From positions 1 to 32,368 of the forward strand of contig REAB01000079.1 in the NCBI GenBank assembly GCA_004293645.1: a stretch of 32,368 nt of DNA, read 5' to 3'. The notes beneath the pieces were generated by a model. It saw only the letters and a program-made list of their open reading frames with translations, searched no databases and was not told where the DNA came from. A program made the position numbers and the translations under genes. This DNA comes from Cytophagia bacterium (GTDB lineage: Bacteria; Bacteroidota; Bacteroidia; Cytophagales; Spirosomataceae). Positions within the stretch are counted from its first letter, which is position 1, and the number at the start of each line of letters is the position of its first letter. Shown here in pieces: positions 1 to 7,054 of this stretch.

Positions 1-1
1 A

Positions 2-93
2 TTGCGTAATACAAAGATATTAAAAAAAATACACCCAACAAACTGTTTTGCGTATTTTTGGAAAATTATATTCCGTATCAAATAAAGTTACAG
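2..93. repeat. Left copy of 92-bp terminal inverted repeat
   Basis: Bases 2-93 are the exact reverse complement of 32277-32368. Identity stops abruptly on the inner side: position 94 is t, whereas the partner copy gives a. The repeat holds a promoter pointing leftwards, out of the window. It also encodes the last five codons of the neighbouring nuclease gene. The best reading is the end of a repeated mobile element, such as an insertion sequence whose transposase lies outside. An assembly break at a shared repeat is equally compatible. Confidence 0.9.
12..42 (-). promoter_or_regulatory. Outward-firing Bacteroidota promoter in left repeat
   Basis: On the minus strand TTTG (39-42) is followed after 19 bp by TATCTTTG (12-19). 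This is a perfect match to the Bacteroidota -33/-7 consensus (TTTG, about 19 bp, TAnnTTTG). Transcription would start about 7 bp further and leave the window, so the gene served is not visible. Confidence 0.65.
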
Positions 94-704
94 TTTAATC
101 CTTTTGCTTTGAACTCGTCTTTCACTTCGCTATTTTTTAGGAAGTAAATCCACTCGTCTAAATTGTCCTTGGCGATGTCATTAAACTTGTTTACTTTGAT
201 AATATAAAACTCAGGAAAAATGTCAGAAACTTTATCTTTTGAAAATGCTGTTTTTTGTTTATCTGATAGCGTTAATGTGTCATTTTGATGAAGCCCGAAA
301 AAGTTAGTACAACCTCTATAAACATAATCTTGTCCTTGTCCAAGGTCAAAATAAACGATATTGATAGAAATTACTTTTTTAATTTCTGAATATGCTTGTC
401 CTAACGACAAATTTTCTGTCAATGCCTTTGAAGCACCGTAAGCCATTCTATGAAAAAAGTCAATCTCATAAGTGTTTTGAATTTCAACAACAACAAGTTC
501 ATTTTTAGAATTTTGTGTTAAAATATCTACACGGTTAAACTTGTCGTCCTCGGTTTCTTGGTTGCCTTCGCTTTCTAATATTTTTTCAATACGAATATCG
601 TCAAATAGTAATTCGCTTAAAAACCCCTCTAAAATGCCAAAATTAGCCTTGTTTCGTAGTAATTTCTTTACTGCCCAGTCAAATCGAATTAGTTTTTTTT
701 TCAT
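78..704 (-). CDS. Rpn-family PD-(D/E)XK nuclease / putative transposase, C-terminally truncated
   Basis: The 208-aa product resembles the Rpn (recombination-promoting nuclease, formerly transposase_31) family, which makes RecA-independent DNA breaks in characterised members. The PD-(D/E)XK core is recognisable: Asp60 in NRVDIL, then Glu74 and Gln76 in VVVEIQ. The following FFHRMAYGASKAL segment is also typical. Bacteroidota relatives usually continue well past this length. Here the protein stops just after KAKGL, and the final residues NCNFI are encoded inside the 92-bp terminal repeat. I therefore infer truncation by the repeated element. The nuclease core is intact, so activity may remain. 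The start ATG gives the family N-terminus. The gene is AT-rich and lies in the same orientation as the other accessory genes to its right. Confidence 0.8.
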   Translation of the reverse strand: MKKKLIRFDWAVKKLLRNKANFGILEGFLSELLFDDIRIEKILESEGNQETEDDKFNRVDILTQNSKNELVVVEIQNTYEIDFFHRMAYGASKALTENLSLGQAYSEIKKVISINIVYFDLGQGQDYVYRGCTNFFGLHQNDTLTLSDKQKTAFSKDKVSDIFPEFYIIKVNKFNDIAKDNLDEWIYFLKNSEVKDEFKAKGLNCNFI

Positions 705-782
705 TATCGAATCGAAATGTTAGGTTGTAAAGTTACGAAAAAGTCAGAGGTTTATTTGTCTATCGAGTATTTTTACAATTGT

Positions 783-985
783 GCCTAACGTACAGGGCTT
801 TGTGCAGGTTGGGAAATAGTATTCCGTCTGCATAGAACCGCTGCTGATTGAAAATATAAAGTTGAAGTTAAGTACAAAAGTTCAGCGATGTACATCCTGC
901 CCGAACAAAAGCTGAACAGAATTAAAAATGCTCATTGTTATTCCGTCTGCCCAACTTGCACAAAACCTAATGTTAGCGGTTAGGC
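783..985 (-). other. attC-like imperfect palindrome (site 1) between VOC and Rpn genes
   Basis: This 203-bp intergenic structure is bounded by GCCTAAC (783-789) and GTTAGGC (979-985), which fit the integron R boxes RYYYAAC and GTTRRRY. Inside them TTTGTGCAGGTTGGG pairs with CCCAACTTGCACAAA, 14 of 15 bases. Deeper still, GTTCAGC pairs with GCTGAAC. Both arms carry a TATTCCGTCTG motif in the same direction (820-830 and 939-949). On the minus strand it sits 3' of the VOC gene and 5' of Rpn, where a cassette recombination site would lie. At 203 bp it is longer than most attC sites, so the call is tentative. Confidence 0.45.
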
Positions 986-1028
986 GTTTTTGTCGGTGGG
1001 TTTAAATACTTATTTTTTTGTCTTGCTT

Positions 1029-1397
1029 TTAATCTTTTGCCTCCCAAAGTTGAATTTTGTTACCTTCTCCGTCAAGAATATGAATAAATTTACCATAGTC
1101 AAATGTTTCCATTTTGTCCACAATAGTTACACCTTCTTTTCTCAACTCTTCAACAAGTGCTTCCAAATTTTCTACTCTGTAATTTATCATAAAGTCTTTG
1201 TCAAAGTATTTTGAGTCCTCTTTAAACGGTGTCCATTGTGTTTGGGCTTTTGCTGCACTATCTGGTTTTTCATACCATTCAAATGTCGCTCCATATGGAT
1301 TTGTGTCTAAACCAAGGTGTTTTTGATACCATTCAGTTGTCGCTTTTGGGTCTTTGCATTTGAAAAAAACTCCCCCAATTCCTGTTACTTTTTTCAT
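1029..1397 (-). CDS. VOC-superfamily (glyoxalase/bleomycin-resistance-like) protein
   Basis: This 122-aa protein has the vicinal-oxygen-chelate fold signature. The N-terminal half is a beta-alpha-beta unit (GIGGVFFKCKDPKATTEWYQKHLGL) and the C-terminal half ends in the typical metal-side strand NKIQLWE. The family includes glyoxalases, dioxygenases and antibiotic-binding proteins. The substrate cannot be assigned. The first metal ligand position, usually His, appears to be Phe or Lys here, so it may be a non-enzymatic or altered-metal member. VOC proteins are common cargo of integron cassettes, and attC-like palindromes flank this gene on both sides. Its start ATG is preceded about 100 bp upstream by a separate 29-codon ORF resembling a signal peptide. 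Confidence 0.8.
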   Translation of the reverse strand: MKKVTGIGGVFFKCKDPKATTEWYQKHLGLDTNPYGATFEWYEKPDSAAKAQTQWTPFKEDSKYFDKDFMINYRVENLEALVEELRKEGVTIVDKMETFDYGKFIHILDGEGNKIQLWEAKD

Positions 1398-1497
1398 TTT
1401 ATTGTTTTTATTATTTGTTGTTAAGTACTTACTTGTAATTGTTTGTAATTATAGTAATTTTTTGTAATTGTCTGTTTATCAATTTATTACTACCAAA

Positions 1498-1587
1498 TTA
1501 CCCTTTATTACAAATCACTGATTTAAAAGCGAAGCCAAGAAAAAAAGTAGTCGCAAGTGTCAAAGTTATCAAAATTGGTTTCTTCAT
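1498..1587 (-). CDS. 29-codon signal-peptide-like ORF upstream of VOC gene
   Basis: On the minus strand an ATG at 1587 opens a 29-residue ORF ending at TAA (1498-1500). The peptide begins MKKPILITLTLATTFFLGFA: a basic n-region followed by a long hydrophobic core. It lies in the same transcript direction as the VOC gene, 100 bp upstream. It could be the severed export signal of a longer VOC protein, a small membrane peptide, or chance. No homolog search was possible. The gap between it and the VOC gene is very AT-rich and has several ACAATTAC-like repeats. Confidence 0.35.
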   Translation of the reverse strand: MKKPILITLTLATTFFLGFAFKSVICNKG

Positions 1588-1639
1588 TTTTGTCAAATTT
1601 AAGTTTTCTCGCATTCTTTTGGGTGTCGCTCGTTCACTT

Positions 1640-1771
1640 GGCCAACGGACGAGTGTTTAAGAAGGACTGGAAATAGTATTCCTTCTGTTCTGGTTTAATT
1701 CTAATGCCAAATAGTATTCAAAATGTTCAATTACTTCCGTCCGCCAGTCTTTCTTAAACACTATGTTAGGT
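1640..1771 (-). other. attC-like imperfect palindrome (site 2) between P63C and VOC cassettes
   Basis: This 132-bp structure is within the known attC size range. Its long stem is GTGTTTAAGAAGGACTGG (1653-1670) against CCAGTCTTTCTTAAACAC (1744-1761), 17 of 18 bases. The outer boxes are GGCCAAC (1640-1646) and GTTAGGT (1765-1771). Read on the minus strand these give ACCTAAC at the 5' side, which fits RYYYAAC, and GTTGGCC at the 3' side, one base off GTTRRRY. The inner GTATTCCTTCTG matches the corresponding motif of the 783-985 site, while the stem sequence is unrelated. Conserved architecture with diverged stems is the attC hallmark. Confidence 0.5.
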
Positions 1772-1822
1772 GCTGTATTTTTTGTTCGGTCGAATGTCGT
1801 TAAATTGTCCATCTGGTCAAGA

Positions 1823-2464
1823 TTATTTAGTCGCACGTTCTTTTTCTTTTTCCCAATTTAGTTGGAAAGTAACACCAAATTTTTCCGAATGTTTTATGCG
1901 AAAGCCGTACCAATCACTACACTCTTTCATTACGCTAATTGCATCTTGAATATATCCATCAAATAGCGATTGTCCATCTTCTGATAGCCATTGAAAATGC
2001 TTAAAATTTCTCATTCCGAGTTTTATGTACGGGTTCAGTCTTTTCAGTTCTGGTAATACAGATTTATTGTACCTATCATAAATAATTTCGTTTGTAAAAC
2101 GTCCTACTATTGAAGGTTTCTCTCTTATTTTCCCCTCTGGTATCACCCAATTGTTTAGCCTGAAAATGTGCCTATAATATTCTTGTGGGACACGTGGGGA
2201 ATAATCTTTGAGGGCATTTGCTATGATTTTTTGCAATACCTCACGTTCTTCGTCAAGGTTTATGACCTTGCCACTCAATAACTCAATTTCATTTCTCCTA
2301 TCAAGGTTTTTATCGCTAAACCTTTCTTGGATTTTGGCTTCTGGGCTTTGAAGTAGCTTTAGCTTTAATTGTCTTTCATCGGCTTTTTTGTCGATTACAA
2401 CATTGTCTTGATTTGGTACGTTATGAACTACTAAATCAATATCTTGTTCTTTGTCGTTTCTCAT
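1823..2464 (-). CDS. P63C-domain protein
   Basis: This 213-aa protein has a C-terminal region (about residues 85-200) that I recognise as P63C-like. The supporting motifs are YYRHIFRLNNW, the KPSIVGRFTNEIIYDR segment, LKRLNP, and a conserved FKHFQWLSEDG stretch. P63C domains occur mainly in phage-derived and mobile-element proteins, and their function is not established. The N-terminal 80 residues are charged and probably flexible or helical. The start ATG overlaps the stop of the upstream peptidase gene by four bases (ATGA), so the two are almost certainly translationally coupled. A toxin, effector or partner role for the pair is inference only. Confidence 0.65.
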   Translation of the reverse strand: MRNDKEQDIDLVVHNVPNQDNVVIDKKADERQLKLKLLQSPEAKIQERFSDKNLDRRNEIELLSGKVINLDEEREVLQKIIANALKDYSPRVPQEYYRHIFRLNNWVIPEGKIREKPSIVGRFTNEIIYDRYNKSVLPELKRLNPYIKLGMRNFKHFQWLSEDGQSLFDGYIQDAISVMKECSDWYGFRIKHSEKFGVTFQLNWEKEKERATK

Positions 2465-3684
2465 CTGTAAATAGTTGTTTTTAAATGTTTTACAACCTCT
2501 GAAATAGTTTTGGGGCTGTCCTCAAACCAGTTATCAAAGGTTGTTTTTATTGGGGTAATATCTGGGTTGTTTTTATGTACCAAATTCCAAGCATATTTAT
2601 TTTTTTCTCCCTTTTCTTTGGCATAGAACAAATATACAAAACTGGGGTGTACGTGATTGTTTTTAGCGTATTCATCAACCAATACAGGATTTTTAATAAA
2701 AGCACTTGATTTTTGTATTTTATCTTTTGAAAAAAGATAGTCGCACGCAAATTCATCTGCTTCTTTTTCTCGTTCCAAATCAGCTAATATATCCGTGTTT
2801 TCTTCTGAAATATGCTCTTTGTTTTTCTTTACGTCTTCCCAATCAAACAAAACATGAAATAGCTCATGTATAAGGGTAAACCATATTGTTGGATAAAAGC
2901 CACGATAGTCTGTTAGAATGATAGCTGGCTTGTTGTTTATTACAACCGTTGCGCCTCGTAAATGAATTGTCGGTAGCGATGTTTGAAAAATAACAGTTAC
3001 TCCCATATTATAAAGAGCTTGTGCAACATTTGTAAGCCCAAGTTCCACATTTGTAGAGTGCCATCTTATTTCTCCAAAAAAATCAATAAGCCTATCTCTG
3101 TCATATTGATATGGATTGTCCAACTCGTGAATAATGTCTTTTGCTCGTTTCAGCCAAAGCGAACGGTTTAAGTTATTTTTCGGCTTTATTGCCCCTGAGC
3201 TAAATGCCACATTTGATACCGATGGACGATACTCAAAAATATTTTTAATGCCCAAAAAAGATGAAATTTTTGCGTCTATATCGTAGTAGTCTGTTATACT
3301 GCTAATAATACCCCCTTTTTTGAGAGATGCTAAATCAAAATTTTTGTTAATAAATTCAATTTTATTCGATGGATAAGGGAATGATTCGGGAAAGTTTTTT
3401 TCTAATTCAGTCAAGAACAGAGAAATGACTTTTTTTTGAGGAACTTGTAAAAAATTGGAAAGTTTGATTAGTGCCGTAAAGTCCACTATTTTAAGCGTAC
3501 CCTCCAAAATGCCATTAAGGGTTCTATATTCTAATCCGAGAATTTTTTGTGATGTAGTCTGTGAAATATCTAACTGAGATAGTCGCCTTTCAAATAATCC
3601 TTTCAATGAATTATCTAAAAGTTCGTTGTTGTCAAGTAGCCCATCAAGTAGGTTATCTACATAAAATAGTTCGTTGTTGCTCAT
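2461..3684 (-). CDS. XRE-type regulator fused to ImmA/IrrE metallopeptidase
   Basis: This 407-aa protein has two recognisable parts. Residues about 35-95 form a helix-turn-helix of the XRE type (SQTTSQKILGLEYRTLNGIL). Residues about 190-320 form an ImmA/IrrE (M78) zinc peptidase domain with HELFH at 273-277 and a downstream EKEADEFACDYL acidic motif around 306-317 that supplies the third ligand. Such proteins commonly cleave or sense partner repressors in mobile-element immunity, stress response or toxin-antitoxin-like systems. It is the first gene of a two-gene unit with the P63C gene (ATGA overlap). Its promoter is bracketed by two identical dyads, suggesting autoregulation. It is AT-rich like the neighbouring accessory genes. 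Confidence 0.85.
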   Translation of the reverse strand: MSNNELFYVDNLLDGLLDNNELLDNSLKGLFERRLSQLDISQTTSQKILGLEYRTLNGILEGTLKIVDFTALIKLSNFLQVPQKKVISLFLTELEKNFPESFPYPSNKIEFINKNFDLASLKKGGIISSITDYYDIDAKISSFLGIKNIFEYRPSVSNVAFSSGAIKPKNNLNRSLWLKRAKDIIHELDNPYQYDRDRLIDFFGEIRWHSTNVELGLTNVAQALYNMGVTVIFQTSLPTIHLRGATVVINNKPAIILTDYRGFYPTIWFTLIHELFHVLFDWEDVKKNKEHISEENTDILADLEREKEADEFACDYLFSKDKIQKSSAFIKNPVLVDEYAKNNHVHPSFVYLFYAKEKGEKNKYAWNLVHKNNPDITPIKTTFDNWFEDSPKTISEVVKHLKTTIYR

Positions 3685-3696
3685 TTATCAAAAATA

Positions 3697-3774
3697 ATGT
3701 ACGATTACATGAGCAAAATTACAGCAATATTCTTAAATATCAATGAATTGTTAAAAAATAATGTATGATTACAT
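3697..3774. promoter_or_regulatory. Pair of ATGTA-N4-TACAT operator-like dyads
   Basis: Two near-identical sites, ATGTACGATTACAT (3697-3710) and ATGTATGATTACAT (3761-3774), lie in direct orientation 64 bp apart, about six helical turns. Each is an inverted repeat ATGTA-N4-TACAT set in a wider AATAATGTAYGATTACAT repeat. They flank the predicted promoter of the XRE-ImmA gene. One covers the likely transcription start and the other lies upstream of the -33 element. I infer binding by the encoded XRE domain and negative autoregulation. Confidence 0.6.
3714..3743 (-). promoter_or_regulatory. Promoter of the XRE-ImmA / P63C operon
   Basis: On the minus strand TTG (3741-3743) is followed after 19 bp by TAATTTTG (3714-3721), an exact Bacteroidota -33/-7 match. 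The predicted start near 3707 leaves a leader of about 22 nt before the ATG at 3684 and falls inside the proximal operator-like dyad. Confidence 0.7.
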
Positions 3775-3835
3775 TAAAAATATTTTCTACTATTTTATTT
3801 ATTTTGTATATTTGTGCAATATTTCTAATGTTGCA

Positions 3836-3847
3836 GCCAACGAGTGT
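3836..3847 (-). other. attC-like half-site upstream of XRE-ImmA operon
   Basis: GCCAACGAGTGT here matches the left arm of the 1640-1771 palindrome (GCCAACGGACGAGTGT) apart from a 4-bp gap. On the minus strand it reads ACACTCGTTGGC immediately upstream of the operon's regulatory region. I found no matching second arm to the right. The remaining sequence up to 4034 shows no gene or clear structure. It may be the boundary of a cassette-like array or a decayed site. Confidence 0.3.
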
Positions 3848-4034
3848 ATATACGAAAGTTTTGGCGTACTTCTTGTATTCTTTTAAATAATTCTAATTTA
3901 TTATTGCATTATTTTTATAGCATCGCGCAGGCCGCGCCGTTTTGTATTGTTTACCGTCGCAATTGTTTACTGTGCTGATTATTGCAGCCATTCCAGTATT
4001 GATATGCTGAGTTGCCAATGCGGTTATAACCCAA

Positions 4035-4064
4035 TAGCGTGAGCTACCTGGGCGGCTCACGCTA
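4035..4064 (-). terminator. Hairpin downstream of metalloprotease gene
   Basis: TAGCGTGAGC (4035-4044) and GCTCACGCTA (4055-4064) form a perfect 10-bp stem with a 10-nt loop, six bases beyond the protease stop codon. It lacks a strong T-tract on the minus strand, so it is a weak intrinsic terminator or an mRNA 3'-end stabiliser for the SusCD-protease operon. Confidence 0.55.
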
Positions 4065-4069
4065 CTAAA

Positions 4070-6454
4070 TTAATACTTCACAATGCGTTTTCGGGCTACG
4101 AAATCTTGCATCTGCACTTCAATAAAATACGTACCAGGCGGCGTGTTTTGAATAGGGAAAGATTGACGGAAGGTGTCTTCGATTTTGCGGTAATTGCCTT
4201 GTTTGAGTTCAGCCCCAGTTAGGCCAATGAGTTTGATTTGCACTGCGCCGCGTAGCTCGTTGTTGAGGGTTACTTCCAGCTGTCCGTCGGTTGGGTTGGG
4301 GCTTACGGTTAGGTTTTTGTCAATTGGATTGTTGGTGCTCAAAATCTGCACGTTGCGCACGTAGATGGTGGTTTTGGCCGAGTCTATGCACACATCTGCG
4401 CCGCTGCCTTTTACGGCGTATGTGATGGTGCGGCTGGGCGTGGCTGTTACTTGTGGGCCGAGGGTGGTGTTAAGTGCTTCGTTTGGCGACCAAGCGTAAA
4501 CCCCCGCGCCCGTAGCTTGTAAAATAACGGCTTGGCCAGGGTCAATAAACTGCGCCGTGCGGTTGCTGATTTGCACCGAGGTTTTCATGCCTACTTGGGC
4601 TGTAATGGCGTGGGCTACGTTGAGGCCGTTACTCACAATGTAGCGGTCCCATGCGCCCGTGGCGCTTTGTTCCCAAGAAGTAGCGTTGGTAGATTCGCCG
4701 TCTTTGCTGGTAATGAGTGCCACGGTGTCGCCCGCCACAAAATCAAATTCGATGCCAATGTGGAAAGGCAAACCGCCCACGTCTTTGATACTGATGGGCA
4801 AGTTTCGGTCAAAAGTTACCGAAGTAGGGCGGTTGGTGGCTACGTCGTCAATAATTTGGCGGAGCGGCACCTCTTTGGTTTCCAACACAGCACCTGGGCC
4901 ATTCTGAAAACCACGGGCGTTCCAGGCCGTTACGCGCACCACCGACTCGCTGTTGCGGCCTAGTGCGGCTTTGGCCACCCCAAAGCGCAGTGTAGCACCG
5001 CGCAAATTAGAATAGCCGAGCGAGTTGCCAAAAAATTCTGACACAGCCCGCGTACGGCGGCTATTTTGGCCTGCTACGTAGCCCGAACCAGGTGTTTGGC
5101 GCAGCAAAGTGGGCGTGCCACTAAAATTGGTAACATCGGCGCAAAGCCCTTGGTTTAGCACTTCAACGTAAGCCGTTTTGGTGGCCAATGCCGAAGCCCC
5201 CACCGAATTAGAGGCCGTGAGGGTAACTTTAAATTTGCCTGCGTTGCGATAAGTTACGACGGGGTTTTGTTCGGTAGAAGTAGCAGGTTCGCCGCCTTCA
5301 AACTCCCACTGCCAGCGCGTGGGGAAATTGCTCGAAATATCGGTAAAGCGTACTTGGCCTCCCAATAACACGGTGCGGTTTTCGGCCTGAAAATTAGCCG
5401 TCGGGCGGGCAACTACAGTGGTACCGCATAAATTGGCGGTAATGAGGCTATTGCGGCGCGGACTCAACTCCATGACGGCCCGCATTCGGCTTTTTTGGCC
5501 AATGGTAAAAATATTAAAACAGGCATCTTCTGAGTAGTCCATGTAGTTTTCTACCATGTTGGCCGTGCCGCAGCTTATACGGCCTTTTTGGCAGCCGCTG
5601 CTTGATGAGGCTTGGGTGGGGGTGTCGTCCACGAAGTCGTTGCCGCAGTTGCCATCTCCCCAAATGTGGCGCAGACCGAGCCAGTGGCCAGTTTCGTGAG
5701 CCAAAGTACGGCCTAAGTTGTAAGGCGCAATCATAACGGGAAATGTGCCTTTTTCGGCATTACCAAAAGAGGTAAAGCGTATTGCCACGCCGTCGGTATT
5801 GGCCGCGCCGCTGTTGTCGTTGATGCCCGGCAAGCCCGACTGACTCGGAAACTGTGCATAAGCCAAGAGGCCACCTTCGATGGAGGCAAAATCTACGACC
5901 CAGATGTTGTAGTATTTGTTGGGGTCCCAAATGGTGCGAGGTTTGAGGTCGTTTTCAATGTCGTTGCGCGTCCAGTTGGGGCGGCCACCGCTGATGCGGT
6001 CAATGCCAAACTCGGTCATGCGTTGGCCATTGGGATTTACTTGGGCCAGACAAAACTCTATTTCAATGTCGGCTCCGCGGGGGTCTTGGTTGTCGCCGCG
6101 CGAGCCGCGTTTGCGTCTAAAATCTTCGTTGAGGGTTTCAATTTGAGCTTTTACTTGGGCTTCGCTTAGGTTACGACCTTGGCCTATGGCTTCGCCGTTG
6201 TGCACAATATGCACCACAACGGGCAACGTAACGACCTCGGCTACTTCTCTCGAAGCCGCTTGGCGTACTTTAATGGCAATTATCTTTTTTTGTAATGCCC
6301 GCTCAAATTGGTCAAGCGTACCGAGTTCGGGATGTTTGAGGCGCAGTAAGCTGTCCATCTCCATGGTGGCGCAAGGCTCGTTGCGCTGGGCTTGGGCGGC
6401 GTTTGCCACGAGCAAAACCACCAAAATCAATAAACGGGATATAAAACGAAGCAT
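4070..6454 (-). CDS. Secreted pappalysin-type (M43) zinc metalloprotease with PKD and T9SS sorting domains
   Basis: The 794-aa product starts with a signal peptide (residues about 1-22, ending AAQAQ). It contains the metzincin zinc motif HETGHWLGLRH at 253-263 and a Met-turn at NYMDY (303-307), which place it in the M43 cytophagalysin/pappalysin group. A PKD domain follows at about 351-432 (WQWEFEGGEPATSTEQNP). A middle region of about 260 residues has no family I can name. The end (about 715-794) is a type IX secretion sorting domain, with VSPNPTDGQLEV and the GTYFIEV...KRIVKY finish. The enzyme should be exported and anchored at or released from the cell surface to hydrolyse proteins. It is the last gene of the operon that begins with SusC at 12773, which points to a role in protein or peptide feeding. 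Confidence 0.9.
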   Translation of the reverse strand: MLRFISRLLILVVLLVANAAQAQRNEPCATMEMDSLLRLKHPELGTLDQFERALQKKIIAIKVRQAASREVAEVVTLPVVVHIVHNGEAIGQGRNLSEAQVKAQIETLNEDFRRKRGSRGDNQDPRGADIEIEFCLAQVNPNGQRMTEFGIDRISGGRPNWTRNDIENDLKPRTIWDPNKYYNIWVVDFASIEGGLLAYAQFPSQSGLPGINDNSGAANTDGVAIRFTSFGNAEKGTFPVMIAPYNLGRTLAHETGHWLGLRHIWGDGNCGNDFVDDTPTQASSSSGCQKGRISCGTANMVENYMDYSEDACFNIFTIGQKSRMRAVMELSPRRNSLITANLCGTTVVARPTANFQAENRTVLLGGQVRFTDISSNFPTRWQWEFEGGEPATSTEQNPVVTYRNAGKFKVTLTASNSVGASALATKTAYVEVLNQGLCADVTNFSGTPTLLRQTPGSGYVAGQNSRRTRAVSEFFGNSLGYSNLRGATLRFGVAKAALGRNSESVVRVTAWNARGFQNGPGAVLETKEVPLRQIIDDVATNRPTSVTFDRNLPISIKDVGGLPFHIGIEFDFVAGDTVALITSKDGESTNATSWEQSATGAWDRYIVSNGLNVAHAITAQVGMKTSVQISNRTAQFIDPGQAVILQATGAGVYAWSPNEALNTTLGPQVTATPSRTITYAVKGSGADVCIDSAKTTIYVRNVQILSTNNPIDKNLTVSPNPTDGQLEVTLNNELRGAVQIKLIGLTGAELKQGNYRKIEDTFRQSFPIQNTPPGTYFIEVQMQDFVARKRIVKY

Positions 6455-6472
6455 GATAAACCGCAGTATTTT

Positions 6473-6979
6473 TTATTTGAGTGATGCAACAAATGTGATT
6501 CGGTAGCTAATTTTAGGCCCAGTTGGGTCTAAAACATCTTGGTACAGTTCTACTACCAACGTATTGGCGGTAAGCGTTTTAATGGTATATGGCAACTGCT
6601 GGCCCGTCAAAACGGGAAACACAAATTCCAATTGCGCATTGGCGTTGATGAGCGTCCAAGAGTCGGTATAATACACGTCGGGGTCTCTGGGGTCGCACTT
6701 GGTGGAGCCTTCGGTGAGTTCAAATTTGCGTTCACTGCCCGCATGAAACACGTATTGGTCGTCGGCAAAACAGGGGGGAATTACATCACGGGCGGCGAGT
6801 GGCGGGTCGGCTACGCCGTCGTCTATGACGATAATTGACGAAAACAGCCACGCCTTTTTGGTATCACCCGTCAAAAGTTTGGTGTAAGTGAGGGGAGTCG
6901 GTTCGATTTTTTCTGAGCAGCCGCTCGCAAAAATTACGAAACCAACGAAGAATAAGGAGTAAACGAATATCTTTTTCAT
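6473..6979 (-). CDS. Small lipoprotein, lipocalin-like
   Basis: The 168-aa product has a lipoprotein signal peptide with lipobox FASGC (Cys21). The mature part is rich in beta strands. KAWLFSSIIVIDDG near the start and ERKFELTEG in the middle recall the lipocalin-like (DUF4923/DUF5004-type) lipoproteins found beside SusCD genes, though I cannot assign the family firmly. It lies 18 bp upstream of the protease start and 75 bp downstream of the Calx-beta-like lipoprotein, all on one strand, so co-transcription is likely. A surface ligand-binding or accessory role is inference. Confidence 0.7.
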   Translation of the reverse strand: MKKIFVYSLFFVGFVIFASGCSEKIEPTPLTYTKLLTGDTKKAWLFSSIIVIDDGVADPPLAARDVIPPCFADDQYVFHAGSERKFELTEGSTKCDPRDPDVYYTDSWTLINANAQLEFVFPVLTGQQLPYTIKTLTANTLVVELYQDVLDPTGPKISYRITFVASLK

Positions 6980-6988
6980 GGGGGGAAA

Positions 6989-7023
6989 GTTTGTGGTTTA
7001 CGATTTGTAGTTTATGGTTTGAC
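6989..7023 (+). repeat. Five degenerate heptamers (RTTTRYR-like) between two lipoprotein genes
   Basis: The 75-bp spacer contains five consecutive 7-bp units: GTTTGTG, GTTTACG, ATTTGTA, GTTTATG, GTTTGAC. The period is exactly 7 bp although the units vary. It is one of several heptamer tracts in this window. Confidence 0.6.
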
Positions 7024-7054
7024 AATAATTACAAACCAAAAACTTCAAACGAGG

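Noticed and set aside
4532-4963. Plus-strand ORF inside the metalloprotease gene
   Set aside because: It is a GC-driven shadow frame without recognisable domains opposite a well-supported gene.
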